DNA from: Arachnopeziza araneosa
Lineage: Eukaryota; Ascomycota; Leotiomycetes; Helotiales; Arachnopezizaceae
NCBI GenBank assembly: GCA_003988855.1
Contig: QYAI01000142.1
Span: 1,019 to 65,018 of the forward strand
Direction of reading: 5' to 3'
DNA: 64,000 nucleotides
A program made the translations under genes and the position numbers. The notes beneath the pieces are model-generated. The model searched no databases. It saw only the letters and a program-made list of their open reading frames with translations, and was not told the DNA's origin. Positions 22,298-34,556 of the stretch are shown here, in pieces. Every line of letters starts with the position of its first letter. The stretch's first letter is position 1.

Positions 22298-23008
22298 TCA
22301 ACCACTCGGTCCAGCACCCCGCCAAATCGTCATCTTCCTCCCAATCTCAATCTCGGCAATCTGACAGATATCACCCGTCCACACCATGCCATCATTCACC
22401 TCGCCGCGATCAAAGAACAGCGTGGAATAAACCGTGCACCCGTAATACCCGATAAACAACCCGTCGACGCCGGTTTCAGGAGCCCAGCACAACCTCGCCC
22501 CCGCACTGCGTTCTTGCAGCATGCTCTCGCCGTCAATCTCTGCGCCGGGCCACGTATAGCCGATGACGGCGTGCTGGAGCCATTCCCGGATCCAGAGCTC
22601 GAACTCAGTGGGAAGAGTGCACTGTGTATCTGGAGCGCCGTCGGAGATGTATTGTTCTGAGATCTGTTCTTGCAGCGTGGAGATGTATTCTGCGCGGGAA
22701 AATGGTTCCAGGTCGGGCACGAGGTCTGGCGAGATGAGAGGAATGAGGGATAGAGAGGCAGTTCTTGTTAGAGGTGGAGGAGGTTGACCCGGGCTGGAAG
22801 GATCACGCCGTTTGAGAGAGAAGTGTTGACAAGATCTCGCCAGTAGGTGTTTGTGCTTTGAACGGCAAGGAGGCTCATAAAGTCTAGGTAGCTCAGTACC
22901 ATATGCTGGAGCTCCATCGAGAGTGCGTTGAGGGACATCATGACTGCGCGATGTTGAGCAGGCTGATAACCGAAGCAGCTGTCGTCTGAATGTGAGATGT
23001 GAGGCCAT
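22298..23008 (-). CDS. Hypothetical protein, C-terminus possibly frameshifted
   Basis: The open frame with first ATG at 23008 gives 236 aa; the frame extends upstream to 23140 without an ATG, so a 5' exon may be missing. The N-terminal half is basic and Pro-rich. The C-terminal half looks folded: LPTEFELWIREWLQHAV, ARLCWAPETGVDGLF, YYGCTVYSTLFFDRGE, GDICQIAEIEIG. After this point the annotated frame ends in an Arg/Gly tail, but the next frame reads EEDDDLAGCWTEWLRMQLKK to a stop near 22272. That is a more natural acidic-helical ending; one missing C within the CCC at 22340-22342 would explain it. I do not recognise the family. Confidence 0.45.
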   Translation of the reverse strand: MASHLTFRRQLLRLSACSTSRSHDVPQRTLDGAPAYGTELPRLYEPPCRSKHKHLLARSCQHFSLKRRDPSSPGQPPPPLTRTASLSLIPLISPDLVPDLEPFSRAEYISTLQEQISEQYISDGAPDTQCTLPTEFELWIREWLQHAVIGYTWPGAEIDGESMLQERSAGARLCWAPETGVDGLFIGYYGCTVYSTLFFDRGEVNDGMVWTGDICQIAEIEIGRKMTIWRGAGPSG

Positions 23009-23140
23009 GAATTGTCTTGGGCTTAGCGACTCCGAAGCCTTGCAGCTCGTCGAGCCGATTGGGGTGAGGCCCGTGACGACCCATCCCGTATCGCTTAGCT
23101 GCTCAACTACAGCATGTTGACATGGAAGCGAACTCGCCAC

Positions 23141-24233
23141 GGTGACTGACGTCCACGGGCCGCATCCGGGAAGGAATGCTGACTACGGCTCTCGAGAACC
23201 CTGTCCCGTCGCTCACGGCAAGCAAAACACGAGGCATCGTAGGGCTGATGCTGACGCTGACCTCGAGCAGCTCCCATGGAGGCCCAGATCAAGGCCGTAT
23301 GCCTTGTAAAGGTGGCAGGAAAAGCGAGCCAGTAAGACAGATTAAAGATTCTGGATTTCGGTTGCCATCGTAGTCGGACGAAAGGCGTCTGTCGGTATTG
23401 GTGCTGGGAGAAGGTCATGATTACGCTGAAACCTATCGGGAAATAAGGTTCTCCGGAATACCATAAATGAGATTATGTAGCCTGAACAGAAATAATGTAG
23501 CAGCTGGGATTTGGCGTTGAACATCCCCTGCATCTTCCCCCGCCATGGATATTTGCCGGTTGCGTGTGCAGATTGGGGCATCACCCTAGATACATGATAT
23601 GTGCCGTCAACTCATCGCCATTGCTTCGTCCGGAGTGTTTACTGCACTGATATCGCATCTGGATCTGCACCGTTTTCTTCGGAGATCCCCGTAGGACTTT
23701 GCCCTCCTTTCAGAGACGTTAATCTACTCTGTGGGATGCTGCTCTGCCGTCTGCCATCCATCATTCCTTACAATGTACATTTTCCCATCTTGGATCCCCT
23801 CTGCGGGAATTCTAGCGCTGTTCAACATTCGTTCTGCATTAGCTTAGTGCCATACGCAGTCTCCATATCCGGTCAGAGTCGCATCGAGCTGCATAGTGTT
23901 GTTATCCAGCCTTACAAAGTCAGATCGGGTTGCTTCTTTAGCCGGGGTTTCTCGGGTAACTTCTATGTGATTGAAGTACTGAAGGAGGCATTCGTTGGGT
24001 AGGCGAGCTTTTGCGTATAGTAGACAGCATGAAGGAAAGACAGCCTACCACGAGGGGACGACACAATCAAAGCAGAGACCTGGTTCTGAGATGGGAGAAT
24101 GTGATCTGAGTATAGAATTAATATTCGATTTAGATATTGCCCGTTTCCCAAGTGTATACGCTAAATATCAGATGAAACGCCGTTCCCTTTTCCCAATATA
24201 ATCACGAGGAGATAATACTCCGATTAATTCCCA
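23141..24233. other. Intergenic, nothing recognised
   Basis: Several short frames occur on both strands (for example 23601-24002) without domain or splice support. This interval includes the possible upstream region of the 22298-23008 gene and the 3' flank of the Pro-rich gene. Confidence 0.4.
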
Positions 24234-25948
24234 CTAATTTTCAACTCCTTCCTTCTGCTTCGCCGTATCACCAGTTTGTCCCGCCTCTCCACCTGAAGCC
24301 GTGCTGGGTCGTTGAGAGGGTGGCGGACTTGGACCGTAGATGCTCAGATAGGGAGGTAGGGTTTTGATTTCTGATGCTGTGCTGTTGAGTATCGAGTTGA
24401 CGTTCGGGAGAGTTTGGGGTTTGGTCTGAGGCTGAAGTTGAGGCAGATAAGGGGGTGGAGGTGGTGGAAGAGGTTTGCTGGGCAAGTGAAGAGGCGAGAA
24501 TTTGAATGTTTGATTAGTTGGTGTGTGAGGAGGTGGTGGAGGCCTAGCCGAATCCAGAGCTGCTTTCGGTGACCGACGTTCCGACTGCTGTGAATTATTC
24601 GTTGTCGGTGATGGATTTGGTATTTCCTGAGACATTGATAATGCAGCTCGAGCGAGTTGTTCGGGAAATGATGGATCTTCTGGTTCTGGCGCAGAAGTTG
24701 GACGCGCTGATTGCTGAGGTTCTTGATGAATCGTCTTGAATGGATTGAGATGAAACCGGGAGATTTGTGAGACCTGTTCTGGTAGAGAATTGCTTTGATC
24801 TGGGATGGCAGCAGGAGAACTGGATGAGGGAAGCACAGAACGAATTGTTTTATACGAATCAGCAGGAGGTGCCTGTTCTTGGTAATTGGAAGCGGCGGGG
24901 AGCTGTTCGGGTGGATTGTTGGTCTGCTCGGACGCTAAGTTGGATAACATCGGTGGGTGAGGCTTAGGATACACTGTCCTATATGGCTCAGTTGCAGCTG
25001 ACGGTGGTCCCTGATACCGAGGCAATTGTCCAAACTGATCCGGCCGGAGATGGTTACTCTGTTCTGACGCTGAGAGGGGAGATATGGACCGCCGTGTCTC
25101 GGCGTACACCGATCTGTACGAATCTCTCCGTGCTAGTGGATCGTGTCGAAAAGCATCGTTCTGTTCTGGCCCCGAGGCCGGAGATCTCGATTGCTGACTT
25201 GCAGAATACATCATGTTGTAGGATTCTCCCAAAGGTCGTTGCTGGCTGTTCTGATCGACCACCGAACCCGGCGAGGTAGACTGTTGAGTTTCGTGGTAGA
25301 GGCTTCTGTAGGAATCCCTTCGAGCGAATTGGTCGTAGTGTAAATGATCGTTCTGGTCAGGTCCCGAGGCCGGAGAAGTAGCCTGCTGAGGTTCGGAATA
25401 CAATGACCTGTAGGTTGACTCGACAGGGGAAGGAACTTGTTCTTGGTATTTGGATGCTTGCCATGGTTTCTGTTGGCCCGTCTGGGGTTTCGGTGGTGGT
25501 TTGGGTATCGAAGACCTCACACCCATATTGACAAATTTGAAGTCCGTGGCACTGTTGTTAGCTTTTCGCTTTTTGTTGGCTGCAGCTGCTTGGCGCACAA
25601 TCCGAGCGTTGTCTCGGTAAGTTTCCATGGTGTATCTAGCTTTGTTAAGAACATGGTGGGGGATATGATGGTCTGAATCATCGTGTCAGTGGGATTATAT
25701 ATTTATTATCGGGTATCAGAACCTTTGTCGAGGTGGACCAAGAGCTCGTCCAACAGATCCAAGCTGAAGGCCTTGGGAGAGTCGGGACTAGAGCTGATTT
25801 CGCGAATTGCGGCAATGAGAGCTTTGTGCGTCTCTTCGGGATGTTGTTTCATGGCGAGAACGACGGGCATGCAGGTCATGGAGCCATTATCGTTGTCCAC
25901 CTTCAAACAGACACTGATGTGCAAATCGGAGGGAATCGGATCCGACAT
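24234..25948 (-). CDS. Pro/Gln/Ser-rich protein with degenerate Tyr repeats (554 aa)
   Basis: Exon 1 is 25948-25723 and exon 2 is 25672-24234. The 50-nt intron at 25673-25722 has donor GTTCTG, an ACTGAC branch-like motif and acceptor TTCAG, and joins HLDK to DHHIPHHVLNKARYTMETYRDNAR in frame. The first 110 residues look folded and helical (KQHPEETHKALIAAIREI; SLDLLDELLVHLDK). The rest is disordered: about seven imperfect units beginning YRSLY, YNMMY, YRSVY, YRTVY or YKTI, each followed by Gln/Ser-Pro and a DQN or EQN element, then polyproline stretches (PPPPPHTP; PLPPPPPPYLP). Such regions suit SH3/WW partners or condensate formation. I know no function. Confidence 0.65.
24900..25440 (-). repeat. 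Imperfect coding repeats in the Pro/Gln-rich protein
   Basis: About five to seven diverged units of 30-45 codons are present, each with an aromatic YRxxY start, a QQxxSP core and an (E/D)Q(N/S)xxL element. They are seen by comparing the translated units by eye. Confidence 0.55.
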
Positions 25949-27435
25949 TTGGCTCTCAGGAGAACCAAGTGTCCCTTAGTCATCAAGAATTATGCAAAGG
26001 ATTGGATGGGTGAGGATGTGCATGCGATCATAATTCGTGAGTTGGATGCGACGGAGGAGCGCAAGTGGACCGCTCTGTGGCCATATTCAAGTCATGTCGC
26101 CACAGAGAGGGGGAATGCCTCGATCAAGTAGGTTTTTCATTTCGGCCACCCTCTCAGCTGGCTCGCAAAAAGCAACATTCAATGAAGAGCTATTGGTGGA
26201 GTGGGCTGACGCCTCTCGAGCGGATTGTCCCCGAGCGAATTAAAGCAGCCTAGAGATTTCCTCTCTGGGAAAACGCCCAGTTGAGGATAATGCACACACA
26301 GCCCATGCAATCTGCAACTAGCCCAAAGATGTTTCTCCTGGGCCGTCCCAGTGTGTCCTTAAAATACATCCCAAGGCGAGAGTCAACATGCAGCGCAAGC
26401 GGGAGCGTCCTCGTCTTCGTCCTCGTCCACGCCGAGAGCACGACAGGAACTGTGTGATCGGAGAGAGGCCCCCTTTCAGCACCCCCTTGGGGCCAAGCAT
26501 CCCGCATTGAGACAGCAGAATCTCAGCTGAGCCTGAGGGCCATGGTCGCTCAAGCTGACATGCACGGCTCGCTAGTGAGACATGAAAATGCACCCCTGAC
26601 GTCTCACCCTGCGCTGGCCACTTGGTCCTCGTTCCCTCAGCCAACCCGATGTTTGACCGGCCCGAAGTCATCATCTCGAACACCCAGCACGGAGGCCATC
26701 GGTTCATTCTTCGCCGTCAGCGGTCGATCGAGAAGACGTCGTCTTGCGCAAAGGCATTCGCCAATCGCCGCCAGCCCCCGATTCGGGACCATGGCGTCGC
26801 CCCTCATGTGGCGGACTGGCTAGACACTTCCCAAAGAGTAGAATTGAAATGAAGGCTTTTTCCCAAGGCCATTCGTCGGCTACTTTTCCCCAAAACGTCT
26901 CCCGAAAATATCGATGCCCAAGACCCTCTAAAGCTTGTGATCTGATCTCAACACCTCTTTTCGATCAGTCTTCGGAGAAGAGTGACGCATATTCTTCCGT
27001 CTCTCAACCCGAAAGAGATATCTGTGTAACGGTTTCCATTCGGTCGATGTGACGCTGGAATACTCATCCCAGACAAACATGCGAAACTTATCTACCGTAC
27101 CAACGGCATGATGCAAGCAGCGCGAGTTGAAAATTTCGAACGGACACAACAAATGCGATCCTGACTTTGGATTGAGAAAAGAGTAGTCGATGTTATCTGA
27201 ACTTGATGCGGTTCTGGGTTTCTTTGAGGACGGATGACTTGCGGGAAATTGCGGGGATAAGCAGTAAGGATGAGCAGTGAAAAGCGGCGAGTAAAAATAT
27301 ATATAGCGATTTCATGCAGTAGACCCAAAATCTGTAAGAAAAACCCAAACTCAACATCATTTCTCGACATGCACAATTATCCTATCGCATCAATAATTAT
27401 CTTTTCACTATCCAGACCGCTAATTCCTGCGAGTC
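25949..27435. other. 1.5-kb spacer, nothing recognised
   Basis: This is the upstream region of the Pro/Gln-rich gene plus the 3' flank of the Helo/PHD gene. The middle part is GC-richer with several short frames on both strands, but no domain or coherent splice model was found. Confidence 0.4.
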
Positions 27436-30400
27436 TCACTCCTCCACTTCCTCAATGTCGCTGTCGCTGTCGCTTTCATCCTCTTCGTTCGGCTCAATCA
27501 CAATTCGGAACCCTTTGCATACTTGATCCTTCTGTCGAATCTCATCCATCAACTCTTCGCATCGTGCATCCAAATCATCTAAGCCTTCTTGTAACATCTC
27601 AAGCCCATGTCCCAACACTTTCCCATTGAACTTCCATCCAATTCTAAAAACTGCAGCAAAGGCCTCGAGAATAGAACAGCAGAGCGAGATTAGAGACTCT
27701 CGATACTCGGGCTTCAGTGAAAGGGAACCGTTGGCCTGAGAGTAGAGATTTTCCTTTACTGCATAGCGCGCAATTACTGCTGTTAGTTCGAGTACATGAC
27801 GATAGGACTTGATGAACAGTGGTGAATTCTCGCACTGTGGTAAGAATAAGAAAATCTAAATAATAGTCAGTTACAGACCTTGAGAGTATACGAAATATAC
27901 CTTTAGAAATATCACAACGCAGCTCCATCCAAGGGCAGCAACTCCTAAACCCATCTGCTCGTTCACCGCGGTAATGATATAGATTATACTTTCAAAAACA
28001 CCAGCAGCCTCTGACAACCCAGAAACGTTCGGTTTGTGGCCAAGAGAAGTAAGATTTTTCAGGTACGAGGAGACTTTTTCGGAAAGAGTAATGTTTGACA
28101 TGTTTGAGAGATCCCCTAAAAATTCTTTGGGATTCTGATCCAGGATCAAAAATGTTTGGCAGCTTTGGCGAGAGGCACTAATGAGCCTTTGAAACGCCTG
28201 CCACCAGATTTGGTTGTTCTCAGCCTGACTGAGGTATCGGAAGCCAAGAAAGATACTCCACAAGTTATTGCTGGTAACAGGAAAGGCATCTTTGGAAAAT
28301 GAAGTGAAGTGAGTATCTGTTGCAGTCAGAGACGCTAAAACACGTGAGGCGCCTTCATCAGACGCAAATTTAGTGTCGTTTTCAAAGTAATTGAAGCTTG
28401 GAATTGGAAGAGCTGGAAATTGCGGGCCTATCCTTTGAGGTGGAATCTCTTCCTTGACTGCATGCTTCGGCCCGACAAAACCCCTCCCAGCTCTCCCTCT
28501 TCCATTCCCACCGCCTCGTGCCATAAAACTAGTCTCTGGTGCTCGCAAAATGATCGAATCATCGATGTGAGCCTGTGACAGGTTAGCAGCTACCAAATAC
28601 AAGAAATCATCTCTTTACCTTCATGTGTTTCTCGAGACTACCATAGTCACTGTATGTCTTGCCACAGAAATCACATGTAGCACCATTATCAGGATTTAAG
28701 ACGGCTTTGCCGGGTTCGTTTGAGGCTGGACCATTTGCATGGGCTAATTCTCCATACAAATTTGAAAGCGAAGTTGAACTTGTTGACTTTACGTTTGGCG
28801 AAGTAGTGAGCCTCTGAGAGAACCTTTTGAAGGTATAACCAATGAATGGCAGATGCATTTCTGGAGGCATTGAGTCAGGGGTCACTTGCTTTGATTTTTT
28901 CGTTCTTTTACGTATCAACGCCGAGTTTCTCAACCTTTTCCTCAGATTTATCTCCCTCCTCTTCTCTTTCTGTCGTTCGGCTGCCCCAATCACATCGAGA
29001 GACCGCGGATTGCAAGAAGCACACGAATGCTTATAATCACCGTCCATGATACCTTCGAGTTGGTGAGGGTAAAAACACTCAACATGTTGCCAAGTATCGC
29101 AAGTTTCACAATGGATCGTGTTTCCATCGTCATCAGTGTACTGACAAATGCATTTGATAGTATAGAGCGTTTCATCATCTGAAATGTCCAAGTAATAATA
29201 CTGGTCTGCTACCAGATCTGTTTCCGAGTTGTCGAATTTGAGCGTAAGGTCACGTAAATGAAACACCAACTCCTCATAAAATTGGTGAGAAGTGTGTTTC
29301 AATTGATAAAAGTATGAGCTATTCAATTCTTCATGGTCTGCGGAATAAATGTGAAGTTTCATGACGACGCTTGCAATAAACCTTGAGCTTCTTTGTTGAA
29401 GGCTAGTTGAATCTCTACTTGTTAGAAAGATGGCCATAATTGCAAGTCAAAAGCTTACCAGAGTCTGTAAATGACTGGAGGTATGAATGGCCCCATGACT
29501 TGAAATTCGCCAAGTGTGTATTTTCAATATCTTGTCTGTCTGCTTCTAAGGAAGACCGAAAGTCATGAGCAGCCAAGTAGATTTCATTATCCTGATTCTG
29601 AATCCGTTGCTCCATCAATTTTTCTAGTGTTTGGATTGCAGTCCGAAAAGCATGCATCACGCTTTGAACAGCTTTGACGTTTCGCGCAACGGCCAGATCT
29701 TCATCTCGCATAGAGTTGGCGCTTTTGAAGCTTTCATTGGATGAGGAGGATTTCAGGCTTCGATCCCGAGTCTCAGGTACAGAGGGTGAACTGGTCGATA
29801 CTCTCATGCTTCTAGCCACTGATTCACTGTTATGACTGACAGCGGCGTATTGGTGGACTTTGGAAAGTCTTTTCATTTTCGGTTGGCTAGAAACCACGTT
29901 GGGAGCAGAGAAGTGATACGGTGGAGAAGCCATGGCAACAAAGCTTTGACTTGAATTGAGGGTATTGGTAGATGATGGTACTTCCTTAGAAGCGCGGTCA
30001 ACTCGGTCGCTGATTTGTTGTACTTGCGTAGCATTGTTGCTATGAATGGCATACTTGGGAATTAATCCACTAATGTTGACTGTACGTACAGCCACGTCTA
30101 AAGTCCGTATAGTTTCTGGCTGTAAGGCTCTCTCGGGCTCACGTTGGATCTTGCTGGAGCTAGATATATTCCTGCAAAATATTTAGCCTATATGTAACTT
30201 GAATACTTGTGGCTCACAAGAGAGAAAGCTGCAAGTCAACTTGCAGGCTCATGAGAATGGTTGCCAAGGTTCCTTTCATGTCCCGCAAACGTTGCAGCAA
30301 CTTCTTAATCTTCCCTTCTTTGTAAACGAATTTGACTCGAAGTTTCCAATTGCTCTTGCCATTGCTGCCAAGTTTGAGTAAGATTTTGTCAATTTTAACA

Positions 30401-30663
30401 TACAGCTCAGCACAATCCTTGATGATCTTGGCTGTCAAGAGATATATGTCGTCAGAATACCAGGACTTGCTATCTTCAAGCAAGCGTGAGAGAAGAGTGA
30501 GGGACTGTGAAAATGTCTTCAAGTCGTCTGCTAGAATCTGGATATCATCTGAAGCGGATGCAATAGCCTCACTGAGAGAGTAGAGTGTCTTCGATAGAGA
30601 AAATGCTGTCTGGGCAAGCTGAACGATGCTAGCAACGGCTCCGATTGCTGTAAGAGGATCCAT
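27436..30663 (-). CDS. Helo-like N-domain + PHD finger + C2H2 finger protein (994 aa)
   Basis: The six-exon model is 30663-30218, 30171-29459, 29417-29382, 29337-28619, 28572-27901 and 27834-27436; all phases close. Residues 1-150 (MDPLTAIGAVASIVQLAQTA...) are the fungal Helo-like N-terminal domain found on STAND/NLR proteins and prion-type death inducers. A Ser-rich linker follows, then a PHD-type zinc finger (KCICQY...IHCETCDTWQHVECF...SCASC), a basic stretch, and a C2H2 finger (CDFCGKTYSDYGSLEKHMKAH, whose last His pair is completed by the splice at 28573-28618). The C-terminal 330 residues are helical (ALGWSCVVIFLK...RHVLELTAVIARYAV), resembling NLR N-terminal helical domains, and end in an acidic tail. 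No NACHT or NB-ARC domain is present. The 36-nt third exon is the least certain part. Confidence 0.65.
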
Positions 30664-31068
30664 GATTGCTGCTTAGCTAGCGATAGATTGTGGTCCGAAG
30701 CTGCACATAGCTCTCACTATGTATGTGTGAATTATGAGAGCAAGTGAAACAGTGGAAGGATGGGAGAGTGAAACATTGACGTCTAGAGTGGCGCAGCCTC
30801 GTAACTTGCAAGGATGAAATAGATTAGTGATGGCCTATTACCTGCGATGTAAAAGACATACTCAAGTATCTATTTAAGTATAAATATCTAATTCCTTAAA
30901 AAAGTAGCAAGAGGTCTAAAAGAGATGGAATCACAGCTCAAAGTCTCGGCCTTCGGTAAAACTATTTCCCCGAACTAGTCCTCATTCGTAGGCGGCACTT
31001 GACGGCAGAACGAAATTTATGTTAAGAGCTGCACAACCTTTGCCAATGGAGTATTAGATTCTTCTGCA
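30664..31068. promoter_or_regulatory. Divergent promoter region
   Basis: These 405 bp separate the Helo/PHD gene (-) from the POL5 gene (+). AT-rich runs occur near 30885-30905. No specific motif is claimed. Confidence 0.35.
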
Positions 31069-34000
31069 ATGGGGCATAAAAGGAAGCGCATCGAAGCAGA
31101 AACTTCTGCAGTGGCTCCGAATCCAAAGAAGCAGCAGAAACACGAAAAACCCTCCGCCGAATCACCACCCACATCCTCCATCAACCTCACACCTTTCGTT
31201 GACAACCCCAAGGGTGACGAACTCAAAAGAGAAGTTCGACTCTACGACCTTCTTGCCAGCGAAGATGCAGTTGAACGTCTCAGTGCCGCCAATGCCATCG
31301 TATCAGGCCTTCTGGAGGGTAGCGGGGTTGAAGAGTCGACCTTGCAGAGACATCTTGAGCGGAGACTCTTTCGCGGAATTGCCAGTGGAAGAAAAGGAGC
31401 ACGATTAGGATACAGTGTTGTATTGGCTGAATTATTAGGCCAATTGTTTGGCGAGAAGGACTTATCTTCGAATAAATACACCGGGTTGACCTTCGACAAG
31501 ACGTTAGGTTTCTTAATCGCGAAAACGAAGCCAGATGGCGATCTCAGTGGACAAGAATTGAAGGATCACTTTCTGGGCCTTCTCTTTGGTCTACAGAGCT
31601 TTGTGCGGGCAAAGGTCCTGTTTGGAGACAACGATCGATGGCCTGCTATATTTGATAGACTGTTGGATCTTTCCAAGAAGAAGCCATGGATCAGAGAAGA
31701 ATGTGGCTGGGTTGTTGTCGAAGCCCTGGCGCAGATGAACCAGACACAAGCAGAGAATACGCTCGAGAAACTACAAGAATTTGGGTTGGCGTCGTCTCCT
31801 GAGGGCGTTGGAATCTGGCTTCAAGCTAAAAATCGATTCCCAGATATGAAATATCCCAGCAAGCCTTGGGGTCAGAATGGGAATCCCTTGGAACATCTGA
31901 AGGCTTTAGGCAAGGCTTTGAAGGAGAGTTCTATGAATGATGGAAATGAGAAGTCCGAAAAGTCGAAGGAGGTCAATCAGACCGGCAACTGGAATCCCAA
32001 GCTTCATTTTGTTTGGAATCTGGTCCTTGCACAATACGCCGCTGCTGCAAACGATGGAGTTTCCAGCATCAAGTCTGACTTTGAAAATTTCTGGAAAGTT
32101 GCAGTCGATGGTAAGTTATCGCCCTCTTATTACATCGCCATCTTATTACATCGCCCTCTTATTACATCGCCATCTTATTACATCGCCATCTTATTACATC
32201 GCCATCTTATTACGTTCACGTCTAATGACTGCTAGAAAACCTATTCTCGGCCACCGCTTCCAGGGAACGTAAATTCTGGGGCTTTCTGCTTTTCCAAAAA
32301 GTCTTGCAAGAAGCAGAGTCTTATCGTATCTTATTGCCAAGTATATTCAGTCACAACCTGATGCGATGTCTGATAAATCACATTCAAGACACGGATCGGT
32401 TTCTCAATCGCTCGGCAGACAAATCTCTAAAAATCCTCATCCAGTCTGTCGAGTCAACTCCAAACCTGCTCCCAATTTTGCTTCCCCGACTCGTTGGAGG
32501 ATACGGTACTTATAATTTTGATAAAGTTACGAAAACGAAAACGGTCGAGCGACTCCTTGGCTCAGTAAATGAAAGCAATGCAAGTTCTGTCACTGAAACC
32601 TTGACAGAGCTTGCTGTATCAGTTCCTGGGTATGTATATTTTGGGTCTTCTGTTGCGACTTTTGAGTAATCTTTTCTAGAACCGATGCAGACGCTATTCG
32701 AGAAGCTGACTTGCGACGGTTGGCATTGGGCGACTATCTACTGACCATGGTTAAAAAAATCAATGTTTCAGAAGGCAACGCGGACACCAGTTGGATCGAA
32801 TCATCTGCTTTACCGGCCATGACTAGATTTGCTTATGGTAAATGTGAAGAATGCCAACCTCCATTACCTGAAAAGACTCGAACGATCTTTCGAAATCGCC
32901 TCCAGTCAGCCTTCACTCATCTGCTTATTGACTTGAACTCATCCAAATATCCGTGCACTCTTTTGGAGACGGCTTCTTTCGATGCCGTTCAAATGGATAC
33001 CGGTATCTCGAATTCAAAGGATAAAGCGATGACAACAATGGGAAAAATCTTGAAGAAAACGAAGAAAGCTAGCGAGGCTGAGCAAAAATCACTTCAAGGT
33101 CTAGCTTTACTCTACTCGCTGGTGATCTTTCAGCTGTACAACGGCGAATCAGAAGCCGTCGCTATTCTTGACGAATTAAAGCTCTGCTATGACACACTCA
33201 TCCGACATAAGGAGACCGAAGATTCAGATATTGACGCCTCGGAGGTATTAGTAGAGCTTCTGCTATCGTTCATATCAAAGCCATCTGCACTTCTGAGAAA
33301 GGTGACACAGCTAGTGTTTGCAGCATTCATGTCGGATATCAGTGTTGGTGGTTTGAAACTTATCACGGACGTGCTGGAATCGAGCGAGACTTTGAGGGGA
33401 CAGCAAGAATTGTTTGATCAAGAACCCGAACATGAAGATGAAATGGACATTGACCAAGATGATGAGCTGGACTCGGATGTCGAAGTTGTGGATATGAACG
33501 GCGAAGAAGGTACGTTCAAGAGTCATCTCGGTGGGGAAGATGACGAATCAGAAGATGCTGAAGGCGAGGAGGATTCCAGCGAACCTGAAGATGAGGAAGC
33601 CAAGAAACTGGATGATGCTCTAGCCAAAGCTCTTGGAACCCACCGCCTCGATGAAGATGCCGCAGCTGAATCGGATAGTGATGCTGACATGACCGACTCG
33701 GAGATGATGGCTCTGGACGCCAAACTTGTCGAGATTTTTCAACAACGTAAACGGACTCCCAATAAGAAGCAGGAACAGAAGGATGCGAAAGAGAACATGG
33801 TCAATTTCAAGACGCGGGTTCTGGACTTACTCGATATTTACGTCAAGCGACAAGCCTCGAATCCACTAGCGTTTGGACTGCTGCTGCCACTACTGCAGCT
33901 CATTCGAACTACCAAGACTAAGCAATTAGCCGACAAAGCGCATGGAATCATTGTTACATTCGCTAAAGCTGCAAAGAAGACGGAAGGAGAAGTAGCGACA

Positions 34001-34252
34001 TCTGAGCAAATCAAACTGCTGAAAGCCATCCATCTCGAAGCATCCCAGGATCCATCTCACTCCTTCTCCAAAGCAGCGAGCACGGCCAGTCTCCTGGTGG
34101 CCTCGAATCTGTACCGATGGAAGAAGGACACGGTCAAGAAGATTGCGGGGGTGTACCGCGATTCCCAGGTTGCGTGGGTGGAGGGGGAGGTGAAGATGCA
34201 GGCGGCCTTTTTTATGGAGTGGGTCAACTGGTGTCAGAGTCATGCAAAGTGA
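31069..34252 (+). CDS. POL5: POL5/MYBBP1A-family nucleolar protein (1002 aa)
   Basis: The exons are 31069-32110, 32236-32629 and 32680-34252, and phases close exactly. The protein starts with a basic nucleolar-type segment (GHKRKRIEAE), followed by the Pol_phi (PF04931) region: LTPFVDNPKGDELKREVRLYDLL, RLFRGIASGRKGARLGYSVVLAELLG, RERKFWGFLLFQKVL. The long alpha-helical repeats are interrupted by a strongly acidic block (residues about 690-810, DMDID-, EDDESEDAEGEEDSSEPEDEE-like), as in yeast Pol5. In yeast the protein is essential for ribosome biogenesis and rDNA transcription despite its name. Intron 1 (125 nt) holds a 16-bp minisatellite. No frame break occurs across 3 kb, so sequence quality here is good. 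Confidence 0.9.
32111..32235 (+). other. Intron 1 of POL5 (125 nt) carrying a minisatellite
   Basis: The donor is GTAAGT and the acceptor TGCTAG, with a TCTAATGAC branch-like motif just upstream. It is more than twice the usual intron length here because of the tandem repeat inside it. Confidence 0.85.
32118..32213 (+). repeat. 16-bp tandem repeat, six copies, in an intron
   Basis: The unit atcgccatcttattac is repeated six times; copies 1 and 3 carry ccctc in place of ccatc. The repeats stop just before the branch-point region. Confidence 0.95.
32630..32679 (+). other. Intron 2 of POL5 (50 nt)
   Basis: The donor is GTATGT and the acceptor TTCTAG. It joins SVPG to TDADAIREADLRRLA in frame. 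Confidence 0.85.
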
Positions 34253-34556
34253 TGATAGCTACTTGATACCCTTCCATGAATGACAGGTGAAGATGATGCG
34301 CCTCTTGTTTCTCTTGCTGAGTTGGTCACATGGCGGTCGGATTATATAGATACTTGGTACTTGGTAAGGTTTGTACGAGACCTACCGTGACAGTTTATCA
34401 ATACCTAATCCTATTGTGTTTAGTATAGTCATCCTTTCTGGTTACTGATCGAGATGCCCTTCTCTAAGCAGCAGTCACGTGCGGAACCAAGCAAGGCCGT
34501 CTCGACACCTGTATTTCAAATCATTCTTGTCGGATATGCCACTCTCGCCGTCCTTA

